Assembly (NCBI RefSeq): GCF_008932245.1
Contig: NZ_CP034909.1
Coordinates: 3,606,001 to 3,670,000 of the forward strand
DNA length: 64,000 nucleotides
From: Sinorhizobium alkalisoli
GTDB lineage: Bacteria > Pseudomonadota > Alphaproteobacteria > Rhizobiales > Rhizobiaceae
Direction of reading: 5' to 3'
Both the position numbers and the translations under genes were made by a program. The notes under the pieces were generated by a model. That model worked only from the letters and a program-made list of their open reading frames with translations, had not been told where the DNA came from and searched no databases. The stretch's first letter is position 1. Each line of letters begins with the position of its first letter. Below, one piece after another: positions 57,280 to 64,000 of the stretch.

Positions 57280-57450
57280 GGTTTCGTTCGAACGAGACGA
57301 GCAGCTTTTGGAGCAGCGCGTCAAGCGCCTGCCTGTCCTCGGCCTCAAGGCCATGCAATAGCCGACCCTGGTTCGCGACGTGGGCGGCCACCGCCATGTC
57401 GACCCGTTTCAGGCCTCCAGCCCCGCTTCGCCCTTAGCCTGCCGCGACAA
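57280..57450 (-). pseudogene. Remnant of a MarR-type regulator
   Basis: About 55 codons resembling a MarR C-terminal helix region: AKGEAGLEA in one frame, then (after a frameshift at about 57408) RVDMAVAAHVANQGRLLHGL and EDRQALDALLQKLLVSFE in another. The helix-turn-helix part is missing. No start. It lies downstream of the aminopeptidase gene, read in the same direction. Assignment rests on pattern only. Confidence 0.4.
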
Positions 57451-57485
57451 GACATGCCGCGGCAGGGGTCGGGAACCCGTGCAGC

Positions 57486-58742
57486 CTATGCCCACTCGCC
57501 CCTGCGCATCACCGGCACGCGGGCGCCGTCGCTGCGAACGCCATCGATATCGACCTCGCCGGAGCCGATCATCCAGTCGATGTGAATGAGGCTCGAATTG
57601 CCACCTTGAGAGCGGATCTGCTCCTGGCTGAGACTGGCGCCGTCGATGAAGCACTCCGAATAGCACTGGCCGAGCGCGATGTGGCAGGCCGCGTTCTCGT
57701 CGAAGAGCGTGTTGTAGAAGAGGATGCCGCTTGCCGAGATCGGCGAGGAATGCGGCACCAGCGCCACTTCGCCGAGCCTGCGGGCACCCTCGTCGGTGTC
57801 GAGCACCTTCTTCAGCACCTCCTCGCCGCGCGCGGCCCTGGCCTCGACGATGCGCCCGCCTTCGAACCGCACCTCGATCTTGTCGATCAAGGTGCCCTGG
57901 TGCGACAGCGGCTTGGTGCTCGATACATGGCCTTCGACGCGCAAGGCATGCGGCGTCGTGAAGACCTCCTCGGTCGGGATGTTCGGATTGCAGGTGATGC
58001 CGTTCTTGGCGGTCGAGGCGCCGCCGTGCCATTCATGGCCGTCGGCCAGACCGACGGAAAGATCGGTCCCGGGGCCGGTGAAGTGCAGGGCCGCGAAGCG
58101 CTGCTCGTTCAGCCATGACGAACGCCGGCGGAGATTGGAATTGTGCTCGGCCCAGGCAGCAACCGGGTCATCAACCTCGACGCGGGAGGCCGCGAAGATG
58201 GCATTTGCCAGCTTCTCGATGGCGACCATCTCCGGGTCGTCGGGGAAGACCTGCCGCGCCCAGGAGGGATTCGGATAGGAGACGATATTCCAGTTGATGT
58301 CGAAGTTGGAGATTTTTTCGAGCGCCGGTTTGTAGGCGGTCGAGTTCGCCCGGTTGGCGCGCGCGACCTTCTGCGGGTCCTGCGAAGCGAGCAGCATCGG
58401 ATTGTCGCCGGCGATCGCAAGCCGCGCCGCGCCATTGGCAAAGGCCTTGGCCATTCCCTGATAGAGCCAGTCGCTCGCGCGATCGAAGCTCTCGTCCGGC
58501 GCATGCGCGTAGCGGGCAAGCGTCGCCTCCTCATCCGCATAGAAGGCCGTGACCAGTCCGGCACCGGCCTTGTAGGCATGCTTGGTGATGAGGCGCGCCA
58601 GCGGCAGTGCGGCGATCGGCGCCGTCAGCACCAAGTCCTGACCTCGCTGCAATTGCAGGCCGACCTTGACGGCGAGTTCCGCCAGTTTTTCGAGCTTCAA
58701 TGGATCGATAGCGTTTTTGGCGGTTTGAAGGGGGGCGTTCAT
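57486..58742 (-). CDS. M29-family aminopeptidase
   Basis: A 418-aa metallopeptidase of the aminopeptidase T/PepS type. Typical segments: LEKLAELAVKVGLQLQRGQDLVLTAPI at the N terminus, NIPTEEVFTTPHALRVEGHVSSTKPL with the metal-binding Glu, and EVALVPHSSPISASGILFYNTLFDENAACHIALGQ with further ligands; ends SGEVDIDGVRSDGARVPV. Broad N-terminal amino acid release, cytoplasmic. An IS110 remnant lies just upstream of it. Confidence 0.92.
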   Translation of the reverse strand: MNAPLQTAKNAIDPLKLEKLAELAVKVGLQLQRGQDLVLTAPIAALPLARLITKHAYKAGAGLVTAFYADEEATLARYAHAPDESFDRASDWLYQGMAKAFANGAARLAIAGDNPMLLASQDPQKVARANRANSTAYKPALEKISNFDINWNIVSYPNPSWARQVFPDDPEMVAIEKLANAIFAASRVEVDDPVAAWAEHNSNLRRRSSWLNEQRFAALHFTGPGTDLSVGLADGHEWHGGASTAKNGITCNPNIPTEEVFTTPHALRVEGHVSSTKPLSHQGTLIDKIEVRFEGGRIVEARAARGEEVLKKVLDTDEGARRLGEVALVPHSSPISASGILFYNTLFDENAACHIALGQCYSECFIDGASLSQEQIRSQGGNSSLIHIDWMIGSGEVDIDGVRSDGARVPVMRRGEWA

Positions 58743-58865
58743 TGCTGCTCCTGCTCTTCTCAGGGTGTCATCGCGGTTTTATACATACCGTACATGAGGT
58801 TGCTGCTCCCCGGCGGGCGGGTGACCCTTTCGCTGGTGATTCGTAGGAACGAATGGAGAGCGGCG
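58743..58865 (+). promoter_or_regulatory. Left-end noncoding remnant of the IS110-type element
   Basis: The 123 bp between the aminopeptidase start and the transposase start hold the hairpin ATTCGT-AGGA-ACGAAT (58840-58855) followed by GGAG. In the IS110 group the left-end noncoding segment encodes the bridge RNA; here only the sequence next to the gene is left, so that function is speculative. Confidence 0.35.
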
Positions 58866-58970
58866 ATGACGATGTTTGCAGGATTGGATGTCGGTGGCAA
58901 GCGGACGGCCGTATGCGTAGTCGAGGCGGCGGGCAAGGTCGCGTGGCGCGGGATGGTCGACACGCGTCCC
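58866..58970 (+). pseudogene. 5' fragment of an IS110-family transposase gene
   Basis: ATG 58866 opens a frame starting MTMFAGLDVGGKRTAVCVV and continuing VEAAGKVAWRGMVDTRP, which matches the N-terminal RuvC-like (DEDD) start of IS110-family transposases, including the first catalytic Asp in GLDVG. GGAGAGCGGCG precedes it. After about 35 codons it meets the large palindromic repeat at 58971, and the remaining 85-90 percent of the transposase is absent. Confidence 0.7.
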
Positions 58971-59126
58971 GGAACCGATAGAGCTCCTGCGGCGGGCTTC
59001 TCGGGCTGTCTGGCGCCTCGAGATCTTTGGTCCTCGGGTTAACCGGAGGATGCAAAAGCATCGTTCCTAGCCAGACAGCCCGATCGAGCCGGGTCCTATC
59101 GGTTCCTATCATCGGGACTTGGTATT
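58971..59126. repeat. Large palindromic repeat, uninterrupted but left-truncated copy
   Basis: GGAACCGATAG... and the complementary TCCTATCGGTTCC outer arms, GGGCTGTCTGG / CCAGACAGCCC inner arms, and a central GGTTAACC. The right terminal ACTTGGTA matches the copy at 12204-12507; the left terminal TACCAAGTCTCGACGATA is missing because the IS110 fragment joins there. The right end touches the dut stop codon. Confidence 0.75.
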
Positions 59127-59601
59127 ATTTAGAGCCCGTCGAGCCGAAGCCGCCGGCGCCGCGTGCGGTGGCACTGGCCCCGTCCGCCTCGCGGATGTTC
59201 GCCTGGATCACGGGCGCGATCACCATCTGGGCAACGCGCATGCCGCGCTCGACGAAGAAAGCCTCTCCGCCGAGGTTGACGAGGAGCACCTTCACTTCGC
59301 CGCGATAATCGCTGTCGATCGTGCCCGGCGTATTAAGGCAGGTGATCCCGTGCTTGAAAGCGAGGCCGGAGCGTGGCCGAACCTGTCCCTCAAAGCCGGT
59401 CGGAATCTCGAAGATGAAACCGGTCGGCACCAGGGCTCGGCCGCCCGGCGAGATATTCAACGGCGTCTCGGCCGGTACCGCCGCGCGCAGGTCCATGCCG
59501 GCCGCGCCCACTGTCTCATAGGCCGGCAGGTCGAGGTCCTCCGCATGCGGCAGGCGGATGAGGGTGAGGGCGGGGTGGTTTTCGGGCGCGCTCATAGTCA
59601 T
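59125..59601 (-). CDS. dut: Deoxyuridine 5'-triphosphate nucleotidohydrolase
   Basis: A 158-aa trimeric dUTPase. All five motifs are present: [38 protein letters not shown] (catalytic Asp), [12 protein letters not shown], and [10 protein letters not shown] at the C-terminal arm. Removes dUTP and supplies dUMP. ATG 59601 and 59595 are both possible. Its stop codon overlaps the end of the large palindromic repeat, so transcription would run straight into that element. Divergent from prfC. Confidence 0.95.
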   Translation of the reverse strand: MTMSAPENHPALTLIRLPHAEDLDLPAYETVGAAGMDLRAAVPAETPLNISPGGRALVPTGFIFEIPTGFEGQVRPRSGLAFKHGITCLNTPGTIDSDYRGEVKVLLVNLGGEAFFVERGMRVAQMVIAPVIQANIREADGASATARGAGGFGSTGSK

Positions 59602-59693
59602 GCCGCCCATAAGGGCGATGGGCCCGGCTGCAGTCAATTGCATATTGGCCTGCGAGCCTGTAAAGGACGCCGCAACTCACAGGATACTCGATC

Positions 59694-61277
<1,584 letters not shown>

Positions 61278-61317
61278 TATCGCAGAGGCCTTTTCATCAT
61301 ACACAGGCTCTTCGCTT

Positions 61318-62241
61318 TCATCTGGCTTCGGATTGTCTTTTCAGGCGGCTCCGCTTCCTGGGGACAGGGAGCGCCAAGATGGCGACCGCGGCAAGGACGA
61401 AGCCGATGCCGAGCATCTGGTTGGAGGTCAAGGGCTCCCCGAGTATCACGGCGGCAAGGAGCACGGCGGAGACGGGCGCAACGGCCGTGAAGACCGAAGC
61501 TTCGGTGCCGCTAACTTTCGCAAGCCCGGCATACCAGAGCAGGAAACCCCCAACCGTCGGCACGAGGGCGTAATAGGCGACGGCGACGAATGCCGACGCG
61601 GTGACCGTTTCCCGCACGGAAAGCTCCGCAAGCGCAAGCGGGGCGGCGATCGCCAGGCCGAGGATCGCCATCAACGTCGACAGGGCGAGCGGTGGGATCG
61701 CAGCTTCAAGCCGCTTGTTGAGGAGGATGAACAGGCCTTCGCAGACGACCGCGCCGAAGATCAGAAAGCTGCCGGCGAGCGAATAGGCGCCGCCGGTATG
61801 CGGCCGGAAAACGATCGCCAGAACGCCGGTCGCGGCAAACGCGATGGCCAGAAACACGAAAAGGTGGGGGCGCTCGTTGAGCACGACGACGGCGATCGCG
61901 GCGGAGACGACCGGAAGCGTGCCGATGATCACACCGGCATCGGCGGCGGAGGTGAGTTTCAATCCGGCAATTAGCAGCGTCGTATAGCCGACGCTGCCGG
62001 CTCCCGCCTGCAGCAAGAGTATCAAACGGTCGCGTCTCGTCGGCCGCGGCCATCGCGTCCCGGTTGCCCGCATCAGCAGCAGAAAGAGGGGCAGGGCAAT
62101 GGCAAAGCGCAGCGCCGTTGCCGTGAAGGGCGGCAGGCCGGAGGCGATGACCTTGCTCGCCACCACCGTGCTGCCGACCAGTGCCATCGCGAGCGACAAA
62201 TAGAGATAACCGTGAAGCTGCCTTGTCATTTCCGCTGCCAT
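61318..62241 (-). CDS. EamA/DMT-family transporter
   Basis: A 307-aa inner-membrane protein with ten predicted spans in two EamA repeats (STVVASKVIASGLPPFTATALRFAIALPLFLLLM opening; second repeat from about residue 150). Probably exports an amino acid or related metabolite. An AraC-type gene lies 66 bp upstream on the same strand, suggesting a regulated exporter; the effector is unknown. ATG 62241 (MAAEMTRQLH) may be followed by a later start four codons on. Confidence 0.9.
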   Translation of the reverse strand: MAAEMTRQLHGYLYLSLAMALVGSTVVASKVIASGLPPFTATALRFAIALPLFLLLMRATGTRWPRPTRRDRLILLLQAGAGSVGYTTLLIAGLKLTSAADAGVIIGTLPVVSAAIAVVVLNERPHLFVFLAIAFAATGVLAIVFRPHTGGAYSLAGSFLIFGAVVCEGLFILLNKRLEAAIPPLALSTLMAILGLAIAAPLALAELSVRETVTASAFVAVAYYALVPTVGGFLLWYAGLAKVSGTEASVFTAVAPVSAVLLAAVILGEPLTSNQMLGIGFVLAAVAILALPVPRKRSRLKRQSEAR

Positions 62242-62307
62242 TTCGAGATCGACGGCGGCAGAAGAGCCGATCGGAGCGTGCCGGTCTTGAACAAAATTGC
62301 AGGGATC

Positions 62308-63120
62308 TCAATTCATGGCTTGCGCATAGGCGCCGGGCGTAAAGCCATACTTGCGCACGAAGACGCGCGTCATATGGCTCTGGTCGGCAAAGCCGCCTGC
62401 GACCGCGGCGTCCGCCAGCGGCGTACGCTTGGCGATCAACTGCCGCACGATGTCGATCCGCCGCTGGACGAGATAGGCGTGCGGCGTAAGACCCGTCGCC
62501 CTTGTAAAGCCGCGCACCACCTGGAATCGGCTCAAGCCGCTTTGACGGGCGAGGTCCGCGAGCGAGAGAGGCGCCAGTGGATCGTCGTCGATCAAGCTGA
62601 TGGCGGCGGCGATGGCTCGTGGCTCCCTGAATGACGAGCTTCCTCCGGGGACAAGCCGCAACGCCTGCGCCAGCAGGGCGAAAGCCGAAACCTCCCAGCG
62701 CAAAGGCGAGTCCGCGCAATCCGTCGCCGTCGCGGCAGCAAAGATCGAGCGGAAGCGGGCCGCAAGCATCGCATCGCTGATCACTGGATCTGCGAATTCG
62801 CCGCGCATCCTTCGCCCTTCCGTGATATCGCTGACGATTCCTTCAACGAGAAACGGTTCCAGATACAGCATTTGCCAGGTACGTCCGGCATCGCCAATCG
62901 GCATGCCGTCATGCACTTCTCCGGGATTGACCGTGATCACGTCTCCCGCCTGCGCCTCAACGGTCCCACGGCCGCTCAGCGATTTCTGGGCTCCGTGCTG
63001 GATCAGGCCGATGCCGAACTGATCATGCGTGTGGCGCTGGAAGCTACAACTGGTCTGAGCCTCCACGACGTCGACGCCGGCGATGCGCCGCGGCAGCACT
63101 CTGAATTGGCCGTTCCTCAC
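62308..63120 (-). CDS. AraC-family regulator with cupin-like sensor
   Basis: A 270-aa regulator: N-terminal AraC-binding (cupin) domain (HTHDQFGIGLIQHG, GDVITVNPGEVHDG) and C-terminal double helix-turn-helix (LADLARQSGLSRFQVVRGFTRATGLTPHAYLVQRRI, GFADQSHMTRVFVRKYGFTPGAY). Upstream of and codirectional with the EamA exporter. The start is a GTG at 63120; no strong ribosome site is evident, so it could be slightly off. Confidence 0.92.
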   Translation of the reverse strand: MRNGQFRVLPRRIAGVDVVEAQTSCSFQRHTHDQFGIGLIQHGAQKSLSGRGTVEAQAGDVITVNPGEVHDGMPIGDAGRTWQMLYLEPFLVEGIVSDITEGRRMRGEFADPVISDAMLAARFRSIFAAATATDCADSPLRWEVSAFALLAQALRLVPGGSSSFREPRAIAAAISLIDDDPLAPLSLADLARQSGLSRFQVVRGFTRATGLTPHAYLVQRRIDIVRQLIAKRTPLADAAVAGGFADQSHMTRVFVRKYGFTPGAYAQAMN

Positions 63121-63223
63121 AATGCGTCCGGATTGTCTTTCGTTGAGCCCGATCCTGATATAGCGTTTTCCGCTCCTGCGGCAAAGCGGAGACGACCGCG
63201 CGCTTCATCCAAGGAGGTTCCCG

Positions 63224-63748
63224 ATGTCTTTCACTGCAAGGATGCTGAGGCGTCTGCGGCTCTTGCGCGGCATGAAGCAGAGCCATGTGGCGGAACTCCT
63301 GAACGTGACGCAGGCAACCGTATCGCGTTGGGAGGCGGGTCTCTTGAGGCCTTCGGAGCGCCAGCAGATAGCCCTCGAACGCGTTTTTGCAGAGCTCGCC
63401 CCGTCGGCCGATGCCGCGCTGAAGCGGCTGGTCGAGACCTCGTCTGTCCGGCTTCATCTGATTTGCGACCTTTCTCACCGGCTGCTGGCGGCTTCGCCTC
63501 TCCGCCGCTCGGAGTGGCGGCGCGAGATGCTGGGGATGCAGATGTTCCGTTACGCATCGGAGGAAATCCGCAGCGCGGAGAGCGCGCTTGAGAGCCTCGG
63601 CTGGTACGAGAGCGGCACCGCATCGCTGGTGGTCGAGACAGGGCCGAACGGACGCGACGATGTGCCGATCGCTGCCGGACAGGTGCTTTGGGAGCGAATT
63701 CCGCTTGCGGATGGCGCCATGGCCCGCCTCGTGACGACGCTCGGCTGA
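63224..63748 (+). CDS. XRE-family helix-turn-helix protein
   Basis: A 174-aa protein with an N-terminal Cro/C1-type HTH (RRLRLLRGMKQSHVAELLNVTQATVSRWEAGLLRPS) and an unrecognised C-terminal half of about 110 residues (LICDLSHRLLAAS, LGWYESGTASLVVE) that may sense a ligand. AAGGAGG precedes the ATG. It is divergent from the AraC gene and followed by an epimerase-like gene, between which a perfect palindrome lies (63756-63768). It could regulate that gene, itself, or both. Confidence 0.88.
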   Translation: MSFTARMLRRLRLLRGMKQSHVAELLNVTQATVSRWEAGLLRPSERQQIALERVFAELAPSADAALKRLVETSSVRLHLICDLSHRLLAASPLRRSEWRREMLGMQMFRYASEEIRSAESALESLGWYESGTASLVVETGPNGRDDVPIAAGQVLWERIPLADGAMARLVTTLG

Positions 63749-63755
63749 TTGCGAC

Positions 63756-63768
63756 GCATAATTTATGC
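63756..63768. promoter_or_regulatory. Perfect 13-bp palindrome, candidate XRE operator
   Basis: GCATAA-T-TTATGC lies eight bases after the XRE stop and 67 bp before the epimerase start, in AT-rich DNA that could be the promoter. Confidence 0.45.
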
Positions 63769-63834
63769 CTTGTCTCCCAAGTCGCGCCGCAACTAAGCAG
63801 GCTCGGAAAGGTGTATTAAAGCCAGGAGTGACGA

Positions 63835-64000
63835 ATGACGATACTGGTGACGGGAAGCGCCGGGCATCTCGGCGAGGCGTTGATGCGCACGCTCCGCGGA
63901 CAGCGTCGCCCCGTGTGCGGCATCGATCTCAAGCCTTCGGCCTTCACCGATCTCGTTGGTTCGATCACCGATCCCGCCTTCGTCCACCACGCACTGAAGG
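63835..64000 (+). CDS. NAD-dependent epimerase/dehydratase, N-terminal part
   Basis: The first 55 codons of a gene that continues beyond the window. Begins MTILVTGSAGHLGEALMRTL, the Rossmann glycine loop of extended SDR proteins, followed by an acidic Asp in GIDLKPS that would contact NAD. AGGAG lies seven bases before the ATG. Downstream of an XRE gene and a palindrome, so possibly under its control. Confidence 0.8.
   Translation, partial: MTILVTGSAGHLGEALMRTLRGQRRPVCGIDLKPSAFTDLVGSITDPAFVHHALK

Overview
The window reads as ordinary, GC-rich, gene-dense alphaproteobacterial chromosome, most probably from a Sinorhizobium/Ensifer or close Rhizobiaceae relative. The basis is the protein flavour of the core genes (infC with rpmI-rplT-pheS-pheT, dnaN away from dnaA, a PmtA phospholipid N-methyltransferase, an FzlA-like GST next to queG and uppP) and many copies of intergenic palindromic repeats that look like the rhizobial mosaic elements (RIME type). 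The species is inferred, not proven. No rRNA, tRNA, CRISPR array, prophage or intact insertion sequence was seen.

Layout. 1-5,000: tail of a membrane protein, a transglutaminase-like cysteine protease, an ABHD10-like hydrolase, then infC with an AUU start, rpmI-rplT and pheS-pheT (to 7.4 kb). 7.5-16.6 kb: small regulator/transporter/enzyme modules: two Lrp/AsnC regulators each facing a target gene (aromatic aminotransferase; EamA transporter), YitT, a YffB-like reductase and YbaK, a divergent MarR/GST pair, NIPSNAP, LysE exporters (one decayed) and cysK. 16.9-28 kb: comM, gshB, a ugpBAEC glycerol-3-phosphate transporter operon ending in an EEP-fold hydrolase and preceded by a candidate PHO box, yraN-rsmI, and dnaN. 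28-38 kb: pmtA (with a coupled 26-codon leader ORF), a histidine phosphatase, pyrF, an NDUFA9-like reductase, uppP, fzlA-like, queG, an SDR, rlpA-like and an RsmB-type methyltransferase. 38.4-44.9 kb: a periplasmic cluster of two imelysin (M75) proteins, a di-haem DUF1111 oxidoreductase and a Tat-exported DUF1513 protein, with corA inside it. 44.9-54 kb: GNAT, thioesterase, mtnN, guaA, two aldo/keto reductases, LysR, an M15-like protein and a Gfo/Idh/MocA oxidoreductase. 54-64 kb: two genes truncated head-to-head, xseA, a MarR remnant, aminopeptidase M29, an IS110-type transposase remnant, dut, prfC, EamA/AraC/XRE genes and the start of an epimerase.

How it fits together. Most of the window is housekeeping: translation initiation and termination, tRNA charging, replication, nucleotide, cysteine/glutathione and phospholipid metabolism. 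The accessory interest lies in (i) the imelysin/di-haem/DUF1513 cluster, which looks like a periplasmic metal-handling system with a half-conserved Irr-type site upstream; (ii) the ugp operon, whose last gene takes the place usually held by a glycerophosphodiesterase; and (iii) the repeats. One repeat is inserted inside another at 12.2-12.5 kb, the larger repeat supplies the 3' end of an Lrp gene and abuts the dut stop codon, and a different palindrome sits in frame inside the di-haem oxidoreductase gene.
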